A stretch of DNA of 64,000 nt from Myxococcales bacterium. Lineage in GTDB: Bacteria; Myxococcota_A; Polyangia; Nannocystales; Nannocystaceae. Numbering within the stretch: position 1 is the first letter of the stretch; each line of letters opens with the position of its first letter. Shown here piece after piece: positions 28,055 to 36,603 of the stretch. The stretch spans positions 434,001-498,000 of the forward strand of contig JACKDU010000001.1 in the NCBI GenBank assembly GCA_020633335.1, given 5' to 3'. The notes under the pieces were generated by a model. That model had not been told where the DNA came from, did not search any database, and saw only the letters and a list, made by a program, of their open reading frames with translations. The position numbers and the translations under genes were made by a program.

Positions 28055-28354
28055 CGACCTCGGGGCGGCGACCCTCGATAGCATGACACCGAAGCGGGCG
28101 CGCCTGGAGCCGGCGTGAGGGCCCGCTCTCGGGCCTCTGGGGGCCGATTTGGCCGCGGCGCGCGGCCGCGGTCGGGTGCCGTGTCCGGTGTCGCTCGTGT
28201 CGCTCGTGTTGCTCGGCGCGCGCGGGTCGGGAGCGGACGCGGGCGGGCGACGCTCGAGAGCCGGGTTGGTCGACGCGTCGACGTCCTCGCGCGCTCCCAG
28301 GTGGCTCGCGGGGCGCGCTCTCACGCGGACGCGCGAGCGCGCTGACCCGCTCCA
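28055..28354. other. gene-free spacer
   Basis: This is GC-rich DNA between the AstA-like gene and the ssb terminator. I see no supported ORF, repeat or RNA. Confidence 0.4.
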
Positions 28355-28388
28355 CAAAAACAAGCCGCCCGCGGGGTCCCGCGGGCGG
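28355..28388 (-). terminator. intrinsic terminator after ssb
   Basis: A perfect 11-bp GC stem (CCGCCCGCGGG / CCCGCGGGCGG) is followed on the minus strand by CTTGTTTTTG. It lies 27 bp after the ssb stop. Confidence 0.85.
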
Positions 28389-28414
28389 TCGCACGCTTCC
28401 GCGCTCGCGGCACC

Positions 28415-29065
28415 CTAGAAGGGGATGTCGTCGTCGCCCGGATCGGAGGGCATGTAGGGGTCGTCGTAGGGGGCGGGGCCGTTGTCGAAGTCGCCGCCGC
28501 CGCCGCCACCGCCGCCACCGCCACCGCCGTAGCCACCACCGCCGCCGCCGCCGTAGCCACCGCCACCGCCGCCACGGCCACCGCCGCCACCACCACGGTT
28601 TCCGCCGCCGCCGCCGTAGCCGCCGCCGCCGCCGCCGCCACGGCCACCGCCGCCACCACGGCCACCGCCGCCACCGCCGCCGCCGAAGTCGCCGCCGCCG
28701 CCGTAGTCACCACCGCCGCCGCCGCCACCGCCGCCGCCGCTGAGGAACTGGACGGTCTCGGCGACGATCTCGGTCGAGTAGTGGCGCTGGCCCTCCTTCT
28801 CGTAGCTCGAGGTCCGCAGGCGGCCCTCGACGTAGACCTGGCGGCCCTTGGTCAAGTAGGTGTTGCAGTGCTCGGCCTGCTTCCCCCACACCGTGACCCG
28901 GTGCCACTCGGTCTCCTCGACCATCTCGTTGGTCTGCTTGTTCAGGTAGCGACGGGAGGTGGCGATCGCCAGGCGGCAGACCGCCTGTCCGCCGGGCGTG
29001 TAACGCATCTCCGGATCGCGTCCCAGGTTGCCGATAATGATCGCTTTGTTGACACCGCCTGCCAT
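28415..29065 (-). CDS. ssb: single-stranded DNA-binding protein with very long Gly-rich linker
   Basis: The OB fold (residues 1-107) is standard: NKAIIIGNLGRDPEMRYTPG, CRLAIATSRRYLNKQTNE, WHRVTVWGKQAEHCNTYLTK and GRQVYVEGRLRTSSYEKEGQ. The acidic C-terminal peptide DDDIPF that docks partner proteins is intact. Between them lie about 83 residues (109-191) that are mostly Gly, punctuated by Tyr, Arg, Asp, Phe and Asn. Total length is 216 aa. GGAGAG precedes the ATG and an intrinsic terminator follows, so it is a single-gene unit with conventional translation. The linker composition resembles phase-separating domains, which is inference. Confidence 0.95.
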   Translation of the reverse strand: MAGGVNKAIIIGNLGRDPEMRYTPGGQAVCRLAIATSRRYLNKQTNEMVEETEWHRVTVWGKQAEHCNTYLTKGRQVYVEGRLRTSSYEKEGQRHYSTEIVAETVQFLSGGGGGGGGGGDYGGGGDFGGGGGGGGRGGGGGRGGGGGGGYGGGGGNRGGGGGGRGGGGGGYGGGGGGGYGGGGGGGGGGGGDFDNGPAPYDDPYMPSDPGDDDIPF

Positions 29066-29364
29066 CGGGGCTCTCCTCGGTCGGGAATTCTCGTGCGGCT
29101 CCGGGCGCGGGCTCGCTCGGGCGCGCGCGCCGGCATGGGCGCTCGCGCCCGCCGCAGCCGGGCGCATGGCATACCAGATTCGCCCGGGGTTTGGGGATGC
29201 TCGGCCATGACCTCGAGTCGTTGCATCGCGCCGATCATCCGCGAAGCGCGCGGCCCCGCGCTCCGCGCAGATCGCCTCCAGCTCCCCGGCAAACGCTGAT
29301 TGCTTGACCCCGCCCGGCGCTCGCCACTACACCTCTAAGGTCGCCCCCTCCTCGGACTTCGTCT

Positions 29365-29952
29365 GTGAGCGTCGATCTCTCCATCCTCCTCGTCCTCCGC
29401 GACATCGAGTCGGCGGTCGTCGGCATGGTCCGGGACGCGCAGGAGCTGGCCGCCGGCCTGGCCGGCGACGGGCATTTTGAGCTCCTCGCCCTCGACGAGC
29501 ACTCCCGCGACAACACCCTCAGCCTCCTGAGCATCCTCCACGCCCAGATCCCGGCGCTGCGGACCCTCCAGGACCTGCGCCCGGGGGCGGCGATCCGGCG
29601 GGGGGCGCGGCTCGCCCGCGGTCGCCGCTGGCTGATCGTCGATCGTCCGGTCACCCCGGAGCTGATGCGCTGGGCCCTCCTGCAGATGACGGAGCACGGC
29701 CACCCGGCGGCCGTGGTCCCCGGCGAGGTCCTGGCGGTCGACGCTGCGCTCGGCGCCCGGGCCCTCGGCGACCTCCGGGGCGGCCTGGTCTCCGCCCAGC
29801 GCGAGGTCGAGCGCGTCCTCCAGACCCGCGGAGAGCGGGCGGCCTGGCGTCCAGCGCCCAACCGCGGGGTCGCCGAGCGGGCGCTCCTCTTCGTCCGCGG
29901 TCGCCTGAGCACCCTCGGCCTCGGCCAGCTCGACCGGCCGCTCGGGGTCTAG
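29365..29952 (+). CDS. small glycosyltransferase-2-like protein, 195 aa
   Basis: It starts with GTG (MSVDLSILLVLRDIESAVVG). The sequence follows the first half of a GT-A/GT2 fold: an N-terminal strand SILLVLRD, ELLALDEHSRDNTLSLLSIL (compare DDGSTDGT in GT2), an Arg/Gly-rich helix GAAIRRGARLARGRRWLIVD, then a helical C-terminal part. The metal-binding DXD is not evident (RWLIVDRP), and the length is well short of an active enzyme. It may be a degenerate or regulatory GT-like domain. No other sugar-pathway gene is near; rseP follows after 68 bp with its own -10 box. Confidence 0.6.
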   Translation: MSVDLSILLVLRDIESAVVGMVRDAQELAAGLAGDGHFELLALDEHSRDNTLSLLSILHAQIPALRTLQDLRPGAAIRRGARLARGRRWLIVDRPVTPELMRWALLQMTEHGHPAAVVPGEVLAVDAALGARALGDLRGGLVSAQREVERVLQTRGERAAWRPAPNRGVAERALLFVRGRLSTLGLGQLDRPLGV

Positions 29953-30008
29953 GTCGCGGGCCGCCGCCGAGATCCGCCGAGTTCCCGGCCCCAGCGGGGG
30001 TCGGCTGC

Positions 30009-30014
30009 TATAGT
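30009..30014 (+). promoter_or_regulatory. extended -10 box TGC-TATAGT, 6 nt from GTG
   Basis: TGCTATAGT, CCGCCG, then the GTG of the M50 protease gene. There is no recognisable -35, but the extended TGn is present. A leaderless transcript is predicted. Confidence 0.55.
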
Positions 30015-30020
30015 CCGCCG

Positions 30021-31079
30021 GTGGGCTTCTCGGAGATCCTCACCGCAATCATCACGATCTCGGTCCTGATCATCATCCACGAGTTCGGGCACTACATCTG
30101 CGCCGTCTCGACCGGGATGAAGGTCGACCGCTTCAGCATCCTCGGGATCGGCCCGGTCGTCGCCCGTCTCTTCACCTACAAGGGCACCGAGTTCGTGATC
30201 TCCGCGATCCCCTTCGGCGCCTACGTCCACATCGTCGGCATGGAGGCCGAGGACGAGGCCGAGCTGGCCCGCCGCCCGCCGAGCCCGGACGACAAGTTCC
30301 TCTTCCGCAACCGCCCGCTCTGGGCGCGGATGCTGACGATCGTCGGCGGTCCGGTCGCCAACTACATCACCGCGTCGCTGATCATCTTCAGCGTCCTCGC
30401 GGTCGCCGGCAACCGCGACGTCCGGTCGATGGCGGTCGACGCGGTCCAGGCCGAGACGGCGATCGCCGCCGGCCTCACCAAGGGCGACGAGCTCCTCTCG
30501 ATCGCCGGCGCCGACGTCACCGGCGAGGAGTCCTACAACAAGATCACGGCGACGACCGGCGCCCACAAGGGCGAGACCGTGCCGGTGCTCGTCCGCCGCG
30601 AGGGCGCCGAGGTCTCGCTCGAGGTGCCGATCTCCGACGCCGGCCTGATGGGCGTCGGCCTGGTCGAGGGCGAGGTCGTCCACCGCCCGGCCTCGCTCGG
30701 CCACTCGGCGAAGATGGCCGTGCTCCAGCCCTTCGTCCTCACCCAGAAGCAGCTCAAGGGCCTCTACTACCTGATCACCCGGAAGATCGACGCCAAGGTC
30801 TCGGGCCCGGTCGGGATCGTCAGGGAGATCGCCAAGTCGGCCGAGAAGGGGGTGATCGAGCTCTTCCTCTTCGCCGCCGGGATCTCGACGCTCCTCGGCC
30901 TCTTCAACCTCCTGCCGCTGCCGGCCCTCGACGGCGGCCGCCTGGTCTTCCTGGTCTACGAGCTGATCGCCCGGCGGCCGGCGAATCGGCGGATCGAGGA
31001 GATGATCCACGGGATCGGCATGCTGGCGCTCCTCGGGCTCATCCTCTACGTGACCGTCGCCAACGACATCTTCGGCTAG
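30021..31079 (+). CDS. rseP: RseP-type site-2 protease (M50)
   Basis: This is an intramembrane zinc metalloprotease, 352 aa. The zinc motif HEFGH (residues 20-24) sits in the first membrane helix, and the third ligand Asp is in PLPALDGGR near residue 303. One PDZ domain (about 125-205, ETAIAAGLTKGDELLSIAGA) lies in the periplasm. The start GTG and the length are normal for single-PDZ members. In relatives it cleaves anti-sigma factors such as RseA during envelope stress. In many genomes it neighbours dxr, cdsA and bamA, but here it stands between a GT-like gene and uvrC. Confidence 0.92.
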   Translation: MGFSEILTAIITISVLIIIHEFGHYICAVSTGMKVDRFSILGIGPVVARLFTYKGTEFVISAIPFGAYVHIVGMEAEDEAELARRPPSPDDKFLFRNRPLWARMLTIVGGPVANYITASLIIFSVLAVAGNRDVRSMAVDAVQAETAIAAGLTKGDELLSIAGADVTGEESYNKITATTGAHKGETVPVLVRREGAEVSLEVPISDAGLMGVGLVEGEVVHRPASLGHSAKMAVLQPFVLTQKQLKGLYYLITRKIDAKVSGPVGIVREIAKSAEKGVIELFLFAAGISTLLGLFNLLPLPALDGGRLVFLVYELIARRPANRRIEEMIHGIGMLALLGLILYVTVANDIFG

Positions 31080-31125
31080 GCCCCGCTGACGGGCGCGGGC
31101 GAGGGCTGCTAGGCTCCCGCCGACC

Positions 31126-33513
31126 ATGGCCCGCGCGCGAGAGCGACGTTCGACCCCAGGCAAGCGCCGCGCCGGCGCGACGGCGGCGACGGCGGTCCCG
31201 GCCGGCTGGGAGCCGCGGGCGCGCTCGCGCGAGGAGGTGCTCGGCTTGGTCGAGCGCCTCCCCGATCAGCCGGGCGTCTACATCATGCGCGATCGCAAGG
31301 GGGCGATCGTCTATGTCGGCAAGGCCCACCGCCTGCGCGCGCGCGTCCGCCAGTACTTCAGCGGCCACGACACCCGCCACTTCGTGCCGCTCCTCGGCGA
31401 GCTCCTCGGCGACATCGAGACCGTCGTCACCCAGAACGACAAGGAGGCGCTCCTCCTCGAGAACACGCTGATCAAGGAGCACCGCCCCCGCTTCAACGTC
31501 AAGCTCCGCGACGACAAGCAGTACCTGGTCCTCCGCCTCGATCCTCGCGCCCGCTGGCCCCGCCTCGAGCTGGTGCGGCGGGTCCAGAGCGACGGCGCCC
31601 ACTACTTCGGGCCCTACCACTCGGCGGTCTCGGTTCGCCACGCGCTGCGGGTGGTCAACCGCCACTTCCAGCTCCGCACCTGCACCGACTACGTCCTCGA
31701 CCACCGCAGCCGGCCCTGCCTCCAGCACCAGATCGGCCGCTGCCCGGCGCCCTGCGTCTACGAGGTCGACGCGGCCGCCTACGCCGAGCAGGTCCACGGG
31801 GTCGCGCTCTTCCTCGACGGCCGTCACCGCGAGCTCGTCGTGGGGTTGCGGGCGCGGATGGAGGCGGCCGCCGAGGCGCTCGAGTTCGAGGTCGCCGCCC
31901 GGATCCGCGACCAAATTGAGTCGATCGAGACCAGCCTCGAGGCCCAGCGGGTGGTCGGCAGCGGCGAGCGCGATCAGGACGTGATCGGCATGTACCGCGA
32001 GGGCGGGCAGGTCGAGTTCGTGGTGATGCATGTCCGCCAGGGCAAGCTCCTCGGCACCCGCGCCCACTCGCAGCGGGGGATGGAGCTCCCCGACCCCGAG
32101 GTCCTCCACTCCTTCCTCGCGGCCTACTACGCCGACGCGCCGATGATCCCCGACGAGGTGCTCCTGCCGGGCGCGCTCGAGGACGACGACGCCGAGCCCC
32201 TCGCCGCCTGGCTGCGCGAGGAGAGCGGCCGCAAGGTCGCGCTCCTGGTCCCCGAGCGCGGCGATCGGCGGCGCCTCGTCGACCTCGCGCGGCGCAACGC
32301 GGCCTCGAATTTCGTCACCCGCCGCGATCGCCAGGAGGACGCCGAGCGGGTGCTCGAGACCCTTCAATCGCGCTTCGGCCTCAGCCGCCTGCCGCGGGTG
32401 ATCGAGTGCTACGACATCAGCCACATCCAGGGCTCCGACACGGTCGCGTCGATGGTCGTCTTCGTCGACGGGGTGCCGGCCAAGGAGCGCTACCGCTCCT
32501 TCAAGATCCGCGGCCTCGGCGAGGGGCTCGCGCAGGGGACCCGGCAGAACGACGACTTTTCGAGCATGGCCGAGGTCCTCGGGCGGCGGCTGCGGCGGGG
32601 GCTCGAGGCGGCCGGCGCGGCAGAGGCGGCGGAGGAGGACGAGGTCGTCGGCGAGGCGGAGGCCGCGGACGAAGTGTCCGGTGAGACAGGTGATTCGGAG
32701 GCGAGCGCGGGCGAGGCGGAGGTCGCTGCGGATGCAGGAGGGACGGGCGACGCCGCGGACGCGGCGGACGAGCGCGACGTCGACGACGCCTGGGCGCTCC
32801 CCGATCTCCTGGTGATCGACGGCGGCAAGGGCCAGCTCGCGCGGGTGCTCGCGGCGATGCAGGACATGGGCGTGCCGCTCGGGGCCGAGGGGGTCGACGT
32901 GATCGCCCTGGCGAAGGAGCGGCGCCTCGATCTCGGCCACGGACGCAAGGCGCTCGATCGGCTCCGCGATCACGCGGCCGAGCGCGCGGAGTCGGGCGGC
33001 GGGGACGCGGACGCGGACGCGGACGCAGGGGAGGGATCTTCGGCGCCGCTCCTGCGCCCGGGTCAGGCGCTCCAGGACTTCGTGGTCTCGACCGCCGACG
33101 AGGACGACGCGGTGATCGACGACGCGGATGACGCGGGCGATGAAGGCGAGGGGAGCAGCGGCGGCGGCGACGGCGACGATCGCGGACTCAAGCCCGAGCG
33201 GGTCTTCGTCCCCGGGGCGAAGGAGGCGATCCGCCTGCGCGCGGGCTCGTCCGAGCTCTTCCTCCTCGCGCGGATCCGCGACGAGGCCCACCGCTTCGCG
33301 ATCACCCACCACCGCCGCCGCCGCGGCAAGCGGGCGCTTACCTCGTCGCTCGACGGGATCGAGGGGATCGGCCCGGCGACCAAGAAGGCGCTCCTCCGCC
33401 ACTTCGGCTCGCTCGCGGCGATCCGCCGGGCGGACGTCGAGGCGCTCAAGGCGGTGAAGGGCGTCGGCCCGCGGCTGGCGGCGAGGATCCGCGAGCTCCT
33501 CGGCGAGGGCTAG
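31126..33513 (+). CDS. uvrC: excinuclease ABC subunit C, with two acidic insertions
   Basis: UvrC makes both incisions in nucleotide excision repair. It has a GIY-YIG nuclease (residues about 40-125, GVYIMRDRKGAIVYVGKAHR), a Cys-containing segment CLQHQIGRCPAPC, a UVR domain (about 245-275), the RNase H-like nuclease starting ECYDISHIQGSDTVASMVVF (catalytic Asp near 428; VIDGGKGQL near 565) and C-terminal tandem HhH motifs (about 740-795). Length is 795 aa against roughly 600-650 usual. The excess is two Ala/Asp/Glu/Gly-rich insertions inside the RNase H-like domain (about 496-555 and 605-690). TGC-TAGGCT lies 10 nt before the ATG. Confidence 0.95.
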   Translation: MARARERRSTPGKRRAGATAATAVPAGWEPRARSREEVLGLVERLPDQPGVYIMRDRKGAIVYVGKAHRLRARVRQYFSGHDTRHFVPLLGELLGDIETVVTQNDKEALLLENTLIKEHRPRFNVKLRDDKQYLVLRLDPRARWPRLELVRRVQSDGAHYFGPYHSAVSVRHALRVVNRHFQLRTCTDYVLDHRSRPCLQHQIGRCPAPCVYEVDAAAYAEQVHGVALFLDGRHRELVVGLRARMEAAAEALEFEVAARIRDQIESIETSLEAQRVVGSGERDQDVIGMYREGGQVEFVVMHVRQGKLLGTRAHSQRGMELPDPEVLHSFLAAYYADAPMIPDEVLLPGALEDDDAEPLAAWLREESGRKVALLVPERGDRRRLVDLARRNAASNFVTRRDRQEDAERVLETLQSRFGLSRLPRVIECYDISHIQGSDTVASMVVFVDGVPAKERYRSFKIRGLGEGLAQGTRQNDDFSSMAEVLGRRLRRGLEAAGAAEAAEEDEVVGEAEAADEVSGETGDSEASAGEAEVAADAGGTGDAADAADERDVDDAWALPDLLVIDGGKGQLARVLAAMQDMGVPLGAEGVDVIALAKERRLDLGHGRKALDRLRDHAAERAESGGGDADADADAGEGSSAPLLRPGQALQDFVVSTADEDDAVIDDADDAGDEGEGSSGGGDGDDRGLKPERVFVPGAKEAIRLRAGSSELFLLARIRDEAHRFAITHHRRRRGKRALTSSLDGIEGIGPATKKALLRHFGSLAAIRRADVEALKAVKGVGPRLAARIRELLGEG

Positions 33514-33663
33514 CTCGCGTCGCCGCGGCGTCGAGGGGATCGTTGACGCTTCGGCAGGGGTGATCTGCGACGTCGCAAGACGCGACACAGACACGGCCCG
33601 TCGCCGCTGCTGGCCCCGTCGCGCTTGATCTCGCTGGCACGGATCTCGCTACAAGGGGTCGGC

Positions 33664-34449
33664 ATGACGATGATCTCGATGTCGAAGAAGTGGCTCGCGC
33701 AGCTCTCCGCTGTCGCCGCCCTGGCCGCGGGCGCCGGCGCTGACGGAGGGGGCTGCGCCGCGTTCTCGCAGTCTGACGCGCCGGACATGGAGGGCGCGTG
33801 GGCGCTCTCCTACGGCGACGACCTCGCGGTCGAGATCAAGATCGGCGGCGCGGTCTACGAGGCGACCATCGGCGTCGAGGGCGGCGTGATCGAGATCGAG
33901 CACGACGGCCAGCCCTTCACCTTCGACCTCGACTGCGCCAAGGAGGAGGTGATCTGCCCCTCGGAGGCCTGGCCGGCGATGGTGAGGATGACGCAGCCGA
34001 ACGCGAAGCACCTCCACCAGGTGCACGTCACGCTCCCGGGCCAGGAGTGCATGGGCGAGCTGGTCACCGCCGATCCGGCGACCTGCGGCGAGGGCACCGA
34101 GAACCCGAAGTGCGACGACATCTGCGACGGCGAGGTCCTGGTCGGCGAGCGCGACGTCCTCGGGATCATCGACGAGCCGGGGGAGAGCTTCGACATCCTC
34201 CTCGGGGCCGGCGTCGCCTCCAACGGGGTGAATTGCGCGCTCCTCGGGGTCTCGTCGGCCCACGCGGAGATCGAGAGCCAGCAGCGGCCGGAGTGGCGGG
34301 CGACCGCCCTGAGCAACGGCGAGGTCGTGGTCGCCTACTCGGGCGGCTGCCTCTGGGCGGGCGACGTCGACATGAACGGCGAGCCCGAGGCGCTGGTCCT
34401 CGGCGCGACCCTCACCTTCCGGACGAGCTTCGAGGCGACCCGCTCCTGA
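33664..34449 (+). CDS. exported hypothetical protein, 261 aa
   Basis: The N-terminus MTMISMSKKWLAQLSAVAAL is a Sec signal with a Cys near residue 31 (GGGC), which could be lipidated although the lipobox lacks the usual Leu. The mature part starts DMEGAWALSYGDDLAVEIKI and is strand-rich, with paired Cys (DLDCAKEEVICP, ECMGEL...TCGEG, KCDDICDGE). The overall shape resembles an extracytoplasmic lipocalin- or META-like sandwich; that is a guess. AAGGGG lies 5 nt before the ATG. It is convergent with the hydrolase-OsmC gene, and the two stops are only 13 bp apart. Confidence 0.7.
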   Translation: MTMISMSKKWLAQLSAVAALAAGAGADGGGCAAFSQSDAPDMEGAWALSYGDDLAVEIKIGGAVYEATIGVEGGVIEIEHDGQPFTFDLDCAKEEVICPSEAWPAMVRMTQPNAKHLHQVHVTLPGQECMGELVTADPATCGEGTENPKCDDICDGEVLVGERDVLGIIDEPGESFDILLGAGVASNGVNCALLGVSSAHAEIESQQRPEWRATALSNGEVVVAYSGGCLWAGDVDMNGEPEALVLGATLTFRTSFEATRS

Positions 34450-34462
34450 GCGAGCGGGCTCG

Positions 34463-35695
34463 CTAGACGTCGCTCGCGTCGCTCCCCTCGATCCGGGTGG
34501 CGACGAGGTTGGCCTCGGTGACCAGGCGGTGGACCGGGCAGCGGTCGGCGATCTCGAGGAGGCGCGCTCGCTGGGTGTCGTCGAGCTCGCCGACGATCTC
34601 GAGGCGCCGATCGAAGCGGCCGATCTTCGGCCCCGGCGACTCGCAGCCCTCGCACTCGTCGCGGTGGACGCGGTCGAAGGAGATCCGCGTGACCACCCGC
34701 TCGAGCGGCCAGCCCTTGCGATCGGCGTACATCCGCAGGGTCATCGACGTGCAGGCGGCGAGGCCGGCCTGGACGAGGTCGTAGGGGTTGGGCCCGAGGT
34801 CCTGGCCGCCGAGGTCGATCGGCTCGTCGGCGACCCAGGCGTGGTCGCGGCTCCGGAGGCGGGTGCGGTAGGGCGTCCGCCCGGTCTCGGCGGCGACCGT
34901 CGCCCCGCGGGCGTCGAGCGGCGCCTCTGCGGACGCGGCCGCGACGTAGCGGCAGGCCCAGGCGGCGATCACCTCGGCGGCGTAGCGGGCGTCCTCGGGG
35001 CGGCTCAGCAGGTGATCGGCGTCGTCGAGCGAGATGAAGCTCTTGGGGTGGCGGGCGGCGGTGAAGATCGCGGCCGCCTGGTCGACGCTGACGACCTGGT
35101 CGCGGGGCGCGTGGAGGATCAGGAGGGCGCGGCGGAGGCCGGCGATCGCCGCCTTCATGTGGTCGGCCTCGAGGGCCTTGAGGAAGTCGCGGGTGATCCG
35201 GAAGCGGCGGCCGGCGATCGCCACCTCGGCCTCGCCCTCGGCCTCGATCGTCGCCCGCGCGCCGGTGAAGAGGCGGAGGACGGTGCTGGTGTCCGCGGGC
35301 GCGCCGATCGTCGCCACCGCCTTGATCGACGGGAGCTCGCCGGCCGCGAGGAGGCAGGCGGCGCCGCCGAGGGAGTGGCCGATCAGGAGCGAGGGGGCGC
35401 GGCCCTGCGACGCGAGGTGCTCGGCGGCCGCGACGATGTCGCCGACGTTCGAGGCGATCCCGCCGTGGGCGAGCTCCCCCTCGCTCTCGCCGAGGCCGGT
35501 GAAGTCGAAGCGGAGGACGCCGATCCCGCGCTCGGCGAGGCCGCGGGCGATCCGCACGAGCGCGCTCAGGTCCTTCGAGCAGGTGAAGCAGTGGGCGAGG
35601 ATCGCGTAGGCCTGGGCCTCGCCGACCGGGAGCTCGAGGCGGCCGGCGAGGGTCGCCCCGGTGGAGCCTGTGAAGGAGATCGGGATCGTCGGCAT
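34463..35695 (-). CDS. alpha/beta hydrolase-OsmC fusion protein, 410 aa
   Basis: The N-terminal alpha/beta hydrolase (residues 1-265) shows AYAILAHCFTCSKDLSALVR, the nucleophile motif LLIGHSLGGAACLL (Ser near 108) and the late Asp/His region HAPRDQVVSVDQAA...DDADHLLS. The C-terminal OsmC-like domain (about 275-405) has its two peroxidatic Cys in AACTSMTLRMYAD and DRCPVHRLV. This bifunctional architecture is well known in bacteria. OsmC domains reduce organic hydroperoxides with lipoyl or thiol donors, and the hydrolase probably frees or carries an ester substrate. TACTAGAT lies 9 nt before the ATG. Confidence 0.92.
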   Translation of the reverse strand: MPTIPISFTGSTGATLAGRLELPVGEAQAYAILAHCFTCSKDLSALVRIARGLAERGIGVLRFDFTGLGESEGELAHGGIASNVGDIVAAAEHLASQGRAPSLLIGHSLGGAACLLAAGELPSIKAVATIGAPADTSTVLRLFTGARATIEAEGEAEVAIAGRRFRITRDFLKALEADHMKAAIAGLRRALLILHAPRDQVVSVDQAAAIFTAARHPKSFISLDDADHLLSRPEDARYAAEVIAAWACRYVAAASAEAPLDARGATVAAETGRTPYRTRLRSRDHAWVADEPIDLGGQDLGPNPYDLVQAGLAACTSMTLRMYADRKGWPLERVVTRISFDRVHRDECEGCESPGPKIGRFDRRLEIVGELDDTQRARLLEIADRCPVHRLVTEANLVATRIEGSDASDV

Positions 35696-35787
35696 CGTCG
35701 CGGGATCTAGTACCACGGCGCGCGGCCGCGGGCGATCGCGCCCGCGCGAGTCGCGGGCCGTGGTACGAGAGGCCGCGGAGAAAGGGG

Positions 35788-35793
35788 TAGGAT
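35788..35793 (+). promoter_or_regulatory. -10-like box TAGGAT, 6 nt from ATG
   Basis: TAGGAT, CGCCCC, then ATG at 35800. The same TAGGAT hexamer and 6-nt gap recur at 60563. Confidence 0.5.
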
Positions 35794-35799
35794 CGCCCC

Positions 35800-36345
35800 A
35801 TGACCCCCCTCCTCAAGCACGCCCTCGATCGCGCGGCGATCTGGCACCGCGAGCAGCGGCGCAAGTACCCCGGGGTCGACGTCCCCTACATGAGCCACCC
35901 GGCGGGCGTCGCCCTCCTCCTCGCCCGCCACGGCTTCGACGACGAGGTCGTCGCCGCGGGTGCGCTCCATGATGTCCTCGAGGACACGTCGGCGACCTAC
36001 GAGGAGCTGGTCGCCGAGTTCGGCGAGCGGGTCGCCGAGCTGGTCCGCCTGGTCAGCGAGGAGGACAAGTCGCTCCCCTGGGAGGAGCGCAAGCGCCGCT
36101 ACCTCGAGCGCTTCTCCCACAAGCCCTGGGAGGCCCAGGCGATCACCCTCGCCGACAAGATCGACAACTTCCAGTCGATCCGGGTCTGCGCCGACCGCCA
36201 CGGCGACCCCTGGCCGATGTTCAAGCGGGGGCGCGAGGCCCAGCTCGCGCGCTTCGACGCGCTCGCGGCCCGCCTCGAAGGGCTGCCGGCGCACCCGCTC
36301 ATTGACGCGTATCTGGCGGCGCTCGCGGAGCTGCGGGGGATGTAG
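35800..36345 (+). CDS. HD-domain protein, small alarmone hydrolase type, 181 aa
   Basis: The protein is a single HD domain like the hydrolase half of SpoT or the Mesh1/SAH proteins, which remove pyrophosphate from (p)ppGpp. The metal ligands are recognisable: VPYMSHPAGVALLLARHG, the central GALHDVLEDTSATYEELVAEFG (His-Asp near residues 56-57) and the late Asp in ITLADKIDNFQSI. No synthetase, TGS or ACT domain is attached. Cytoplasmic location is expected. Specificity for alarmone rather than another nucleotide is inferred from the HDxxED pattern. It is an independent unit with its own TAGGAT box. Confidence 0.88.
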   Translation: MTPLLKHALDRAAIWHREQRRKYPGVDVPYMSHPAGVALLLARHGFDDEVVAAGALHDVLEDTSATYEELVAEFGERVAELVRLVSEEDKSLPWEERKRRYLERFSHKPWEAQAITLADKIDNFQSIRVCADRHGDPWPMFKRGREAQLARFDALAARLEGLPAHPLIDAYLAALAELRGM

Positions 36346-36351
36346 CGCGGG

Positions 36352-36586
36352 CGCAGGACTTGCTGGTGGATGGGACAGGTCGAGGGGCCGATCGACGGCT
36401 GCCTCAAGGATCGCGGGTGCGCCCCCGCGATCGCAGCGGGATCTACCTCGCAGACCTCGGCGCGCCCGCCGGCGGCTGAGCTCGCCGGTCGGCTGGGGGG
36501 GGCGAAGGAATTGCTGGTGGATCGGACAGGTCGGGCGGCCGATCGCCTGCACTCTCACGGATCGACGCTGCGCTCCCGCGCTCGCC
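36352..36586 (+). repeat. 84-bp direct repeat, promoter-region duplication
   Basis: The sequence around TTGCTGGTGGAT at 36360 recurs at 36511, about 151 bp downstream. Ungapped identity is high over roughly 84 bp (36352-36435 against 36503-36586; the first 44 positions differ at about five). The second copy lies just upstream of the lipoprotein gene at 36604. The first copy runs into a gene remnant instead. Confidence 0.75.
36429..36479 (+). pseudogene. 3' remnant of a third copy of the tandem lipoprotein family
   Basis: Read from 36429 the DNA encodes DRSGIYLADLGAPAGG followed by TGA. This matches the C-termini of the two intact downstream paralogs (GDRSGIYLADLSAP and ERRGIYLADLGAPADG) at both protein and DNA level. 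Nothing before 36429 matches those genes; instead a copy of their upstream region abuts. The simplest reading is an internal deletion that removed nearly all of one tandem copy. Confidence 0.7.
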
Positions 36587-36591
36587 TGGCG

Positions 36592-36597
36592 TACGAT
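36592..36597 (+). promoter_or_regulatory. -10-like box TACGAT, 6 nt from GTG
   Basis: TACGAT, GACCGA, then the GTG at 36604. The 6-nt gap predicts a leaderless mRNA. Confidence 0.45.
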
Positions 36598-36603
36598 GAC
36601 CGA

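Noticed and set aside
36370..36603. An upstream extension of the first tandem lipoprotein, in frame from 36370
   Set aside because: It would bury the signal peptide, and the DNA is better explained as a duplicated promoter region and a gene remnant.
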